Shown here: piece after piece, positions 31,458-38,710 of the stretch
How the letters are laid out: each line of letters opens with the position of its first letter
Position numbering within the stretch: position 1 is the first letter of the stretch
From: JAEUIX01 sp964611125
GTDB lineage: Bacteria; Planctomycetota; Phycisphaerae; Phycisphaerales; UBA1924
Reading direction: 5' to 3'
Length of the DNA: 45,658 bases
Assembly (NCBI GenBank): GCA_964611125.1
Contig: CAZSZO010000030.1
Span: forward strand, 1 to 45,658
The notes under the pieces: model-generated
The model's database searches: none
What the model saw: only the letters and a program-made list of their open reading frames with translations
Told to the model about the DNA's origin: nothing
Position numbers and translations under genes: made by a program

Positions 31458-32408
31458 ATGAAGCGCCAGCCACCCACGAGCAGACCCTCCGCCCGCACCC
31501 GCCTCACCCCCTCAAACGCTTTCGCCGCGCTGGCGGTGCTGGCCGTCGCCGCCAGCTTCGCCGGGGCTGATTCAAGGCCGTTTGCGACCGCCCCCCTGCG
31601 CCTCGATGACGCCGCCGACGACTCGCCCGCCGCCGGGCGCGCGTGGCCCAGCTTCGACCGCCCCGACAACTGGACCGTGCAGGTCATCCCGCGGCTTTGG
31701 TACGTGTCGCCCAGCGGCAAGATCCGCCTGCCCTCGTCAACCACCCCGGGCGGCAGGATCCAGGTCCAGGACCTCAACATCGACACGCCCCTCTCTTCCC
31801 CCATGGGTGAGACCGCCATCCAGTTCGGCGACTGGCGCGTGACGTTCAGCGGGTTCAACTACAACATCGATCGCGGCGCCAGCGCCGCAACGGCCTTCCG
31901 CCTGGGCGATGTCAGCGTCAATCCCGGCGACGCCTACAACACCTCCTTCGATTTCACGAGCTTTCAGGGCCAGCTCGGCTACCGCATCTGGGAGATGGAC
32001 TTCGGCGCCGAGGGGGGCGACGCCCCCAACCGGACGGTCCTGCGCCTCGACCTGGTCGCCGGCGGCCGCTACTACGACGTCGACATCGCCTTCACCTCCG
32101 GGGCGACGACCTCGCAGGCTCAGAAGACTTTCGGCGAGCTTTTCGGCGGGGCCCATGCCGAGTTGCAGATCGTCCGCGACTTCTCGATCGACGTCGACCT
32201 CACCGGCGGCGGGTACGGCGACAGCTCCAATTCGGTCGTCTCGCTCGATGTCGCCCTTGCGTTCAGCTGGCGCCCGGTCGACGGGGTGGGCGTTCAGATC
32301 GGCTGGCGGCAACTGGCTTATGACCTTACGAGCGGCGACGGCGCCGGGGAGTTTGAGTACCAGGGCCGCCTCGCAGGCTTGTTCGCCGGGCTTGTGCTGC
32401 GGTTCTGA
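31458..32408 (+). CDS. Secreted protein, probable outer-membrane beta-barrel
   Basis: I do not recognise a named family. This 316-residue protein has a basic N-terminus and a hydrophobic signal segment (about 20-37, NAFAALAVLAVAASFAGA). The rest alternates polar and hydrophobic residues in short stretches typical of beta strands (for example WTVQVIPRLWYVSPSG, TVLRLDLVAGGRYYDVDIAF, VVSLDVALAFSWRPVDGVGV), with many Gly, Asp, Tyr and Trp. It ends in a strand finishing GLVLRF; a terminal aromatic residue is the usual signal for outer-membrane barrel insertion. The body has no Cys. Function is unknown. An IR of 6 bp (32425-32445) follows the stop and could be a weak terminator. Confidence 0.65.
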   Translation: MKRQPPTSRPSARTRLTPSNAFAALAVLAVAASFAGADSRPFATAPLRLDDAADDSPAAGRAWPSFDRPDNWTVQVIPRLWYVSPSGKIRLPSSTTPGGRIQVQDLNIDTPLSSPMGETAIQFGDWRVTFSGFNYNIDRGASAATAFRLGDVSVNPGDAYNTSFDFTSFQGQLGYRIWEMDFGAEGGDAPNRTVLRLDLVAGGRYYDVDIAFTSGATTSQAQKTFGELFGGAHAELQIVRDFSIDVDLTGGGYGDSSNSVVSLDVALAFSWRPVDGVGVQIGWRQLAYDLTSGDGAGEFEYQGRLAGLFAGLVLRF

Positions 32409-32457
32409 TCGCCCTGCGGCGGCAGTTCGGGAGCCCAAACCGAACAATTTCCGAGCG

Positions 32458-32489
32458 GATTGGGCAACCGTTCTCCTGTCTTGCCAATC
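32458..32489. promoter_or_regulatory. Imperfect inverted repeat upstream of the HU promoter
   Basis: GATTGGGCAA (32458-32467) and TTGCCAATC (32481-32489) pair over 9 bp with one bulged G. It ends 16 nt before the -35 element and has no T-run, so it is more like a protein-binding site than a terminator. It lies in the 270-nt gap 32409-32678. Confidence 0.35.
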
Positions 32490-32505
32490 GTTCACAACCT
32501 CTGTG

Positions 32506-32534
32506 TTGACAAGTGATTAGGTTGCGTGCATACT
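32506..32534 (+). promoter_or_regulatory. Sigma-70-type promoter of the HU-like gene
   Basis: TTGACA (32506-32511), a 17-nt spacer and CATACT (32529-32534): a perfect -35 and a good -10. Predicted start near 32541 leaves a leader of about 138 nt, with hairpins at CCCGC-ATTC-GCGGG and at 32659-32671 (CCCGC-TGA-GCGGG) immediately before the AGGG ribosome site. Confidence 0.75.
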
Positions 32535-32678
32535 GCCCGAACCGGGCGTTCATCGCCCCGCATTCGCGGGCGGCCTGGTCAGAGGATCTCGTACCTCGTC
32601 TCGTGGGTGGTGTCCTTCTCCGGGGCACGATGGAGACGTTGCGCGAGCCGTCGCTAACCCCGCTGAGCGGGAGGGCCT

Positions 32679-33113
32679 ATGGCCACGGTCACCAAGAAAG
32701 AGCTCATCGACCGCATCTGCGATCAATTGGAGGCGCCGCGCACGGTCGTCAAGAGCTCGATCCAGGCCTTTCTGGAGGCCATCGTCGAGGAGTTGGCGCG
32801 AGGAAACCGGCTCGAGTTCCGCGATTTCGGCGTCTTTGAGACCAAGCTGCGGGCCGCCCGAAAGGCTCAGAATCCCAAGACCCTCGAACGTGTCGAGGTC
32901 CCCCCGAGGCGGGCGGTCAAGTTCAAGCCTGGCCACCTGATGCGCGACGCCCTCGATGATTCCCCTTCCCTTGGTGATTCCACCGGTCAGCCCGCTCGTG
33001 AGCCCACCGGCGCCCATCGATCCGCCCCTGCCCCTGAGGCTCCATCGCTCAATCCCACGCCGATGGGCCGCTCGGTGGCTCAGGCCTCGCCCCGGCTCAA
33101 CAAGACCGGCTGA
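32679..33113 (+). CDS. HU/IHF-family nucleoid protein with C-terminal tail
   Basis: The first 90 or so of 144 residues are an HU/IHF fold: MATVTKKELIDRICDQL at the start, VEELARGNRLEFRDFGVFET in the core, and a DNA-wrapping arm with AQNPKTLERVEVPPRRAVKFKPG, including the conserved NP-x-T. Such dimers bend and wrap DNA. After that, about 50 residues of Ser/Pro/Ala-rich sequence form a probably disordered tail, moderately basic, which typical HU (about 90 residues) lacks. The ATG has GGAGGG 4-7 nt upstream, next to a small hairpin. It is driven by the strong promoter at 32506-32534. Confidence 0.9.
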   Translation: MATVTKKELIDRICDQLEAPRTVVKSSIQAFLEAIVEELARGNRLEFRDFGVFETKLRAARKAQNPKTLERVEVPPRRAVKFKPGHLMRDALDDSPSLGDSTGQPAREPTGAHRSAPAPEAPSLNPTPMGRSVAQASPRLNKTG

Positions 33114-33152
33114 GCGATCTCGGCGCCCGCGACTCCGCCAGCGAACAGCCGA

Positions 33153-33158
33153 TATACC
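33153..33158 (+). promoter_or_regulatory. TATACC -10-like element before the amidase gene
   Basis: TATACC stands directly before an in-frame ATG at 33159 (TACCAT overlaps it). If it is the -10 element, transcription would start near 33165 and ATG 33159 could not be used. Confidence 0.35.
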
Positions 33159-33206
33159 ATGCGTCCCGCCACCTGCACCCGGGCCCCGGGCGCCTGGCTG
33201 GCCTGC

Positions 33207-34022
33207 ATGACCGATCCCGTCGCACACGCCGATCACCGCTCAGGCCACGGCCCCCCGCCCCCGCGGTGCCTCGCGCTCCTCTCGCGGCGCGAGATGCTGG
33301 CCAGCGGTTCGCTATTGCTCCTGGCGGGCCTTTCAGGCTGTCAGAACGCCTCGGTGGCGAACGCGAGTGGGGGGGGAGAGCCGCTCCCCAGCCCGGTGAC
33401 GCCGGGCCGGTCGCCGACCCCGCCGCAGGCGCCGGCCGCTCCGCCAGTCTCGCCAGTCCCCGGGCCGACCGGGCCGATCCAGGTTGCCGGCCTCCAGGTC
33501 ATTCCCCGCTCGGCGTGGACCACCGCCGGCGTCGTGCCGGGCCGGCCGATCAAGCCGCTGGGCCAGGTGCTGCGGATCACGGTTCACCACGAGGGGGCCA
33601 CGGTCTACGGCTCCACCGACCAGGGCGACGCGGCCCGCCGCCTCGCGTCGATCCGCCAGTCGCACATCAGCCGCGCCACCGACGGCGTGTACTGGGCCGA
33701 CATCGGCTACCACTACGTCATCGACCCGGCGGGGCGCGTGTGGGAGGGCCGCTCGCTCCAGCACCAGGGCGCTCACGTGCATCTGCAGAACGAAAACAAC
33801 CTGGGGGTGATGGTGCTGGGCAACTTCGACAAACAGTCGCCCTCACGGGCTCAGACCGCGGCCCTCGAGGCCTTCCTCGCCTCGCGCATGCGCCAGTACC
33901 GGGTACCGGTGTCGCGTGTCTACACGCACCAGGAGATCGGTCAGACCGCCTGTCCGGGGCAGACACTGCAGCGCTACATGATCGCCTCGCGCGGCCCGGC
34001 TGGCGGCCTGCGGATCGTGTAA
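33207..34022 (+). CDS. N-acetylmuramoyl-L-alanine amidase (Amidase_2), Tat-type lipoprotein
   Basis: A 271-residue zinc amidase that should cut the bond between MurNAc and L-alanine in peptidoglycan. The N-terminus has twin-arginine motif SRREML (26-31), a hydrophobic core and lipobox LSGC with C45. A Pro/Ser-rich linker (about 50-100) follows. The catalytic domain (about 105-265) has zinc ligands H127 or H128 (VHHEGA), H241 (THQEIG) and C249 (TACPG), spaced as in Amidase_2/PGRP proteins. ATG 33207 is chosen because a TATACC box abuts the earlier ATG at 33159; the longer form would add 16 residues and is not excluded. Tat export with lipid attachment is inferred from motif order. Confidence 0.86.
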   Translation: MTDPVAHADHRSGHGPPPPRCLALLSRREMLASGSLLLLAGLSGCQNASVANASGGGEPLPSPVTPGRSPTPPQAPAAPPVSPVPGPTGPIQVAGLQVIPRSAWTTAGVVPGRPIKPLGQVLRITVHHEGATVYGSTDQGDAARRLASIRQSHISRATDGVYWADIGYHYVIDPAGRVWEGRSLQHQGAHVHLQNENNLGVMVLGNFDKQSPSRAQTAALEAFLASRMRQYRVPVSRVYTHQEIGQTACPGQTLQRYMIASRGPAGGLRIV

Positions 34023-34081
34023 AGCTGCTGTCAGCCCGGCCCCCAGCCACGCCTCGCCCCCGTGACGCTCGCCGGCGGCCG

Positions 34082-34087
34082 TAAACT
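34082..34087 (+). promoter_or_regulatory. TAAACT -10-like hexamer before the glycerate kinase gene
   Basis: TAAACT is 5 nt before the GTG at 34093, in a 70-nt gap with no Shine-Dalgarno site. Confidence 0.55.
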
Positions 34088-34092
34088 CCCGC

Positions 34093-35427
34093 GTGGCTCC
34101 CCAGGCACCCCAGTTCGCCGACCTCTTCACGCACACTCACCACGTGCTGCGCGCTGTCCTTGAGGCGTGCGAGCCCGGCCAGCTCGTGCGCGCCAATCTC
34201 TCCAGCCTGCCGGCTGGGCCGGTCCACCTCATCGCCTTCGGCAAGGCCTCGGTGCACATGTGCATCGCCGCGGGCCAGGCGCTGGGCGAGCGGATCCGCT
34301 TTGGCATCTGCACGAGCGCCCAGGCCGCCCGGGGCAAGCCTGCCGGGTTCCCCGCCACCGTGGGCCTGCTCCATGCCGATCACCCCCTGCCCACCTCGGC
34401 CAACGTGGAGGCGGCCGAGGCCGTCCGCTTCGTGGTCAGCGAGTTTGCGTCGTCGGCCCGGCGGGGCGAGCAGGGGGCCCTGCTGGCGCTGATCTCCGGA
34501 GGTGGTTCGTCGCACCTCACCCTGCCCGCCCTGGGTCTGGGCCTCGACGACCTGCGCAAGCTCACGAGCGCCCTGCTCAAGCGCACCGCCACCATCGGTG
34601 AGATCAACAGCGTCCGCAAGCACCTTGAGCAGCTCAAGGGCGGGCGCCTCGCCGCCCTCGCGGCGCCCGGCCGCGTGCTCGCGCTGGTGCTCTCCGATGT
34701 CGTCGGCGACGAGGTGCACGCCGTCGCCTCCGGCCCGCTGGCGCCGGACCCGACCACTTACGGGCAGGCCCTGGGCGTGCTGAAGCGCTACGACCTGCTC
34801 GATGAGGCGCCCCGCCTCTCTGATTACCTTGAACGCGGGCGCGATGGCGAGCTGGAGGAGACCCCCAAGCCCGGCCACCCAGCGTTCGCCACCGTCGAGA
34901 ACCGCATCATCGGCGGGAATGACTACGCCGTGCTCGCCGCGTCCGCCGCGGCGGAGGCGCTGGGCTTCCGCGTCGTGCGGGCTGGGTGCCGCACCACCGG
35001 GGTGAGCCGCGAAGTGGGCGCCGCGATGGCGCGCGAGGCCCTGGAGCTCCGTCGGCAGGGCGAGCGGGGCGCCGCGGTCATTTTGGGCGGTGAAACAACC
35101 GTCGACGTGCGCGGGAAGGGCGCCGGGGGCCGGAACCAGGAACTGGCCCTTGCCGCGGCCCTCGAACTGTCCGGGACCGGGGGCGTGGCGGTGCTCGCCT
35201 TCGCGACCGATGGCATGGATGGCCCGACCGACGCCGCGGGCGCGGTGGTGACAGGCGAGACGGTTCCCGAGGCCCGCCGCCAAGGTCTGGCCCCGCGCGA
35301 ACGGCTGGACGACAACGACGCGTACAGCGTGCTGGCCCGCCTGGATGGCGTCGGGTTTCACTCACTCTTCAAGACGGGACCGACCGGCACGAACGTCAAC
35401 GACATCGCTATGGCGCTCGTGTACTGA
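34093..35427 (+). CDS. Glycerate 2-kinase (DUF4147/MOFRL family)
   Basis: A 444-residue kinase phosphorylating D-glycerate to 2-phosphoglycerate, linking glyoxylate or serine metabolism to glycolysis. The N-terminal DUF4147 domain has AFGKASVHM, LHADHPLPTSANVEAAE, and LISGGGSSHLTLP. The C-terminal MOFRL domain has LGGETTVDVRGKGAGGRNQEL and the signature ATDGMDGPTDAAGAVV. It ends DIAMALVY. GTG 34093 is the only start giving full homology and has TAAACT 5 nt upstream. The name is by family; hydroxypyruvate-pathway partners are not in the window. Confidence 0.9.
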   Translation: MAPQAPQFADLFTHTHHVLRAVLEACEPGQLVRANLSSLPAGPVHLIAFGKASVHMCIAAGQALGERIRFGICTSAQAARGKPAGFPATVGLLHADHPLPTSANVEAAEAVRFVVSEFASSARRGEQGALLALISGGGSSHLTLPALGLGLDDLRKLTSALLKRTATIGEINSVRKHLEQLKGGRLAALAAPGRVLALVLSDVVGDEVHAVASGPLAPDPTTYGQALGVLKRYDLLDEAPRLSDYLERGRDGELEETPKPGHPAFATVENRIIGGNDYAVLAASAAAEALGFRVVRAGCRTTGVSREVGAAMAREALELRRQGERGAAVILGGETTVDVRGKGAGGRNQELALAAALELSGTGGVAVLAFATDGMDGPTDAAGAVVTGETVPEARRQGLAPRERLDDNDAYSVLARLDGVGFHSLFKTGPTGTNVNDIAMALVY

Positions 35428-35502
35428 GGAGGTCACCCGAATCTGAGCGGCTGCTGGCGCCAGGTGGCGCCGCCCGCGGACCACATGCGGCTGGTGCGCT
35501 GG

Positions 35503-35508
35503 TAGGAT
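35503..35508 (+). promoter_or_regulatory. Possible -10 element (TAGGAT) of the 35574 gene
   Basis: TAGGAT lies about 65 nt before the ATG at 35574, in an A+T-richer part of the 146-nt gap. Weakly supported. Confidence 0.25.
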
Positions 35509-35573
35509 TATCACCGACTCACATCTCACCTGAGGAGTTTCGGTCACACCCATTCTGGAAGTCAGGAGCGCCC

Positions 35574-36383
35574 ATGAAGTCGCTGTTTTTCGGTCTCATC
35601 CTGGCAGCTTCGCTCGTGCTGCTCGCCCACCCCCGCGCCGTGGTCGCGCAGATCGGCGGCAACGAATACAAGGATGCCGCCATCGGCTTCCGCCTGAAGC
35701 CCTTCCCGCGCTGGACTCGCCTGCGCGAGACCGGGCTGGCCGAGGCCGACGCCAGGAACGCCAAAGACAACCCCGGCCGCAACTGGCGGGTCAGCGCCGC
35801 CTGGACCAAGGGCGATCTGGGCTATCTGATTTACCCCTACGTGCTGCTGGAGGTCTCCGAGCGAAACCTCATCGGCGTGACCTTCGCCGACGTCGAACGG
35901 GCCTTCGGGGCCGAAACCCGCAAGGACTCCGAGGCGCTGCTGGCCAGCAATGCCGGCGAACTGTTCAAGAAGCTGATTCCGGGCGACCCGCTGCTGGATC
36001 GCGCCCGCAAGCGGGTGATTCAGAAGACCAAGTTCGAGATCGATCGAGTCGGCCCGGGGAGTGAGCTGGTGATCACCTATCTAACCAGCCGCGGGCTGGT
36101 GAGCGTGGTCATGGCGTGCGACGACAAGCTCATCGACGAGTACGCTCCCGAATTCCAGGGATTTCTCGATTCGTTCAAGATCGAGCCCCTGGCGGAATAC
36201 GCCGAGCCCAGTCGGTCGACTGACGACGGCAAGTGGGGGGCCGCCCGGCAGGGCAAGTCAGTGGCGAAGTCCAAGGCCGGCGGTAAGGCCATGGGCCAGC
36301 AGCAATATCTGGTGCTGGGCGGAGTCGGCTTGGGCGGCCTGCTGGTGATCGTGGTCATCATCGCCACCGTCGCGCGCCGGTGA
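35574..36383 (+). CDS. Exported protein of unknown function with C-terminal membrane helix
   Basis: I do not recognise a family. This 269-residue protein has a signal peptide at about 1-25 (FFGLILAASLVLLAHPRAVVA) with a likely AVVA-Q cleavage site. A mixed alpha/beta body of about 190 residues follows (GFRLKPFPRWTRLRE near the start; RVGPGSELVITYLTSRGLVSVVM near the middle, quoted as SELVITYLTSRGLV). Then come a Lys/Ser/Gly-rich linker (about 213-238) and a C-terminal membrane helix (about 243-265, VLGGVGLGGLLVIVVIIATV) ending ARR. Topology would place the body outside the cytoplasmic membrane. AGGAG precedes the ATG by 5 nt. No neighbours explain it. Confidence 0.68.
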   Translation: MKSLFFGLILAASLVLLAHPRAVVAQIGGNEYKDAAIGFRLKPFPRWTRLRETGLAEADARNAKDNPGRNWRVSAAWTKGDLGYLIYPYVLLEVSERNLIGVTFADVERAFGAETRKDSEALLASNAGELFKKLIPGDPLLDRARKRVIQKTKFEIDRVGPGSELVITYLTSRGLVSVVMACDDKLIDEYAPEFQGFLDSFKIEPLAEYAEPSRSTDDGKWGAARQGKSVAKSKAGGKAMGQQQYLVLGGVGLGGLLVIVVIIATVARR

Positions 36384-36401
36384 TTGGCTGGCTCGCCGAG
36401 C

Positions 36402-36438
36402 GGGCGGGGGGGGGCAGGGGGGCCGGGGGGCATCGGGG
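36402..36438 (+). repeat. Strong putative G-quadruplex upstream of the PDZ lipoprotein gene
   Basis: G-runs of 3, 9, 6, 6 and 4 bases separated by 1-4 nt on the plus strand. It lies in the 203-nt gap after the 35574 gene, about 150 nt before the PDZ gene start. The rest of the gap has no clear promoter. Confidence 0.6.
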
Positions 36439-36586
36439 TTTGCCAAGACTTGCCGGTACGCCCGCGTTCGGGCATCCTTGCGGGTGTTGCTGCATCGAAT
36501 GGGTCGGCGGGTTCGAAGGGATGAACGTCCTTGCCCCGTCTCGTGTCTCGGGCCCGCTCATCCTGCACCGCTCACCGGAGGCTCCC

Positions 36587-37018
36587 ATGTCCGCGATTCG
36601 CATCACGTCGCTCGCCCTGATGGCGTCTTCATTGCTGCCCCTGGCTGGGTGCATCGTGGTGGTCGGCAACACGTCGCGGGGCTACACGTCGGCTGAGTAC
36701 TCCACCGCGTCGGGCCGGCCCAAGCGGATCGGGATCGAGATCGAGTTCACTTCGCGGGCCCTCGCGGCTCAGTGCGGTGTTGAAGCCAGCCAGACGTGCG
36801 TGATCAAGGATGTGCTTGTCGGCTCACCCGCCGAGCGGGCCGGGCTGCGGAAGTTCGACCTCGTCGTCGCCGTGGATGGGCAGCCCGATGGTTCGTGGGA
36901 CAGCCTGGCCAAGGCCATTCGCGAGCGCGAGGCGGGGCAGAACCTGGGCCTGCGCGTCCTGCGCGGCGGCCAGACGATCGACATCGTCGTGACGATCGAA
37001 GAGCAGCACGCCCCCTGA
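36587..37018 (+). CDS. Small PDZ-domain lipoprotein
   Basis: A 143-residue lipoprotein. The signal peptide (about 1-20) ends in lipobox LAGC, so the mature protein would begin at C21 (LLPLAGCIVVV). A single PDZ domain follows (about 48-138): RIGIEIEFTSRALA, then VIKDVLVGSPAERAGLRKFD, VVAVDGQPDG and LRVLRGGQTIDIVVTI. There is no protease domain, so it is probably a peptide-binding envelope adaptor. Start ATG 36587 has GGAG 6 nt upstream. A longer frame from 36380 crosses the G-rich tract and is not credible. It converges with the peroxiredoxin gene. Confidence 0.83.
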   Translation: MSAIRITSLALMASSLLPLAGCIVVVGNTSRGYTSAEYSTASGRPKRIGIEIEFTSRALAAQCGVEASQTCVIKDVLVGSPAERAGLRKFDLVVAVDGQPDGSWDSLAKAIREREAGQNLGLRVLRGGQTIDIVVTIEEQHAP

Positions 37019-37077
37019 GCGGGCGGGAACCTCCGGCCCCGGGCTGGTCTGGCGCAGGGTGCGGATCAGGGTTTGCC

Positions 37078-37554
37078 TCAGGAGGCCGCGGCGAGCACTT
37101 CGTCGAGCTTCATCGCGTCCTTGATCTCGCGCTTCTGCGACCAGATGACCTTGCCGGTCTTGCTGATCAGCACCGTGCCGCGCCAGGCGACGTTGAGGTC
37201 CGGCCAGTACAGGCCGTAGGCCTTGCACACGACCCGGTGGATGTCCGAGAGCAAGGTCTGGGTGAAGCCTTCCTTGTCGCTCCAGGCCTTGAGCGACGCG
37301 AAGCTGTCGCAGGACACCCCGACAACCTGCATGCCCTTGTCGCCCCAGCGCGACGCCTCCTGGTGCACGCACTGCATCTCGGTGCCGCAGACGCCGGTGA
37401 AGGCGAGGGGGAAGAAGCAGAGGACCACATCGCCCTTCTTGAGGGCTTCGCTGAGCTTCCAGGGCTTGCGGTCCTGGTCGATGACTTCGAAGTCAGGGGC
37501 GGTATCGCCAGGGGCGATGACGGTGCTGCGCGCCGTGAGGTGTTCATTGGCCAT
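37078..37554 (-). CDS. Peroxiredoxin (AhpC/TSA family, AhpE-like)
   Basis: A 158-residue thiol peroxidase. After GDTAPDFEVIDQD comes the active-site block FFPLAFTGVCGTEMQC with peroxidatic C56 in the conserved T-x2-C pattern (T53). C62 and C110 are possible resolving cysteines. VVGVSCDSFASLKAW and RGTVLISKTGKVIW follow, in family order. It reduces peroxides in the cytoplasm. ATG 37554 (MANEHL) is chosen because TACGCT lies 5 nt upstream; the in-frame TTG at 37560 overlaps that box. It is divergent from the YggS-type gene across 147 nt. Confidence 0.9.
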   Translation of the reverse strand: MANEHLTARSTVIAPGDTAPDFEVIDQDRKPWKLSEALKKGDVVLCFFPLAFTGVCGTEMQCVHQEASRWGDKGMQVVGVSCDSFASLKAWSDKEGFTQTLLSDIHRVVCKAYGLYWPDLNVAWRGTVLISKTGKVIWSQKREIKDAMKLDEVLAAAS

Positions 37555-37559
37555 GGCCA

Positions 37560-37565
37560 AGCGTA
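37560..37565 (-). promoter_or_regulatory. TACGCT -10-like hexamer before the peroxiredoxin gene
   Basis: Minus-strand TACGCT is 5 nt before the ATG at 37554, with no Shine-Dalgarno site. Confidence 0.55.
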
Positions 37566-37669
37566 CGCAGGCGCGATCCGCTTGCCAGCGCCGCGCGGGG
37601 CGGAGCGGCCGCGGTGCGGTGGGGTTTCACACCGCCGCGGCGGATGGGGACGTGGGGCGTCGGTTCGGA

Positions 37670-37675
37670 TATGCT
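37670..37675 (+). promoter_or_regulatory. TATGCT -10-like hexamer upstream of the YggS-type gene
   Basis: TATGCT ends 26 nt before the GTG at 37702. A start near 37682 would leave a leader of about 20 nt containing the AGGAG ribosome site. Confidence 0.5.
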
Positions 37676-37701
37676 TGGCCCGTCACCAAGCAGGAGGCCA
37701 C

Positions 37702-38517
37702 GTGACGACCCTGGACTCGCTCAAGGATCGGTACATCGACGTTCGCCAGCGCATCGCCAGCGCCGCCCAGCGGGCCGGGCGCGATCCCTCGGACATCATC
37801 GTTGTCGCCGTCAGCAAGTACAGCGGCATCGACGAGATCCGGGAGCTCATCGGCATGGGCCATCGCGATTTCGGCGAGGGGCAGGTCCAGCAGCTCATCC
37901 AGCGGGCCTCGATGATTAATGAATGGTCCGCCCGCCATCGACTCGTCGGCCAGGCCGCGAGCCCGAGCGCGGCCCATCCCGCCCCGGTTCGCTGGCACAT
38001 GGTCGGCCACCTGCAGCGGAACAAGGCCCGGAAGGCGATCGAGTTCGCCCGCCTGATCCACTCGGTGGACTCCCTCCGCCTCGCTGAAGAAGTGCAGAAC
38101 GCGGCGATGCGGACCGATGCGGTCGCCGAGGTGCTGCTGCAGGTGAACTGCTCGGGCGAGGCGAGCAAGTTCGGCTGCGCCGTTCCCGCGGCCTTCCACC
38201 TCGCCGAACAGATGGACAGCATGATGAACGTGCGGCTGCGGGGCCTGATGACCATGGCGGCGCCTTCGGCCCACCCTGACGACGCCCGGCCCGCGTTCGC
38301 CCGCCTGCGCGAGCTGCGCGATGACCTGGTCCGGGCCGGGATCGGCGCCGACCGCCCCGCGGGCGGAGGGTTCGACCTGCTGTCGATGGGCATGTCGAGC
38401 GATTTCGAGGCCGCGGTGCTCGAGGGGGCCAACGTGCTGCGGCTGGGCTCGGTGATCTTCGGGGAGAAGACCGTGGCGGAGCCCGTGACCGTCGAGGATG
38501 ACGACGGCGAAGCCTGA
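37702..38517 (+). CDS. Pyridoxal-phosphate homeostasis protein (YggS/PLPBP family)
   Basis: A 271-residue cytoplasmic PLP-binding protein with the fold of alanine racemase N-terminal domains but no catalytic activity known in the family. PLP would bind K39 in VVAVSKYSG. Other family blocks are DFGEGQVQQL, WHMVGHLQRNKARKA, VLLQVNCSGEASKFG, RLRGLMTMAA, DLLSMGMSSDFEAAVLEGA and LRLGSVIFGE. It is longer than usual (about 230) by an insertion before WHMVGHLQ. GTG 37702 has AGGAG 5 nt upstream. The long open frame back to 36796 crosses two other genes and is a shadow. Confidence 0.92.
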   Translation: MTTLDSLKDRYIDVRQRIASAAQRAGRDPSDIIVVAVSKYSGIDEIRELIGMGHRDFGEGQVQQLIQRASMINEWSARHRLVGQAASPSAAHPAPVRWHMVGHLQRNKARKAIEFARLIHSVDSLRLAEEVQNAAMRTDAVAEVLLQVNCSGEASKFGCAVPAAFHLAEQMDSMMNVRLRGLMTMAAPSAHPDDARPAFARLRELRDDLVRAGIGADRPAGGGFDLLSMGMSSDFEAAVLEGANVLRLGSVIFGEKTVAEPVTVEDDDGEA

Positions 38518-38650
38518 ACCGGCCTCCGCCGGGCATCTGCTCGTGATTCGTTCGCATTTCCGCCGATGAAACCGCCCCGGCGGGTCATGCGCCTGCAGCC
38601 TTTGACCGATGTTTTTCGGACTTCGCCCGGTCCTGCGTGGATCGGGCCGG

Positions 38651-38656
38651 TACTGT
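38651..38656 (+). promoter_or_regulatory. Possible -10 element (TACTGT) of the phosphorylase gene
   Basis: TACTGT lies 54 nt before the ATG at 38711 in the 193-nt gap after the YggS-type gene. The leader would be about 48 nt and carries a GAGG ribosome site. No other feature is seen in the gap. Confidence 0.3.
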
Positions 38657-38710
38657 TTGGATTCCTCGCCGGGTCCGAGAACGCCGGCGGGCCTTCAATC
38701 GCGAGGACGC

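Noticed and set aside
36796..37701. Upstream extension of the YggS-type frame
   Set aside because: It crosses the PDZ and peroxiredoxin genes; AGGAG and homology put the start at 37702.
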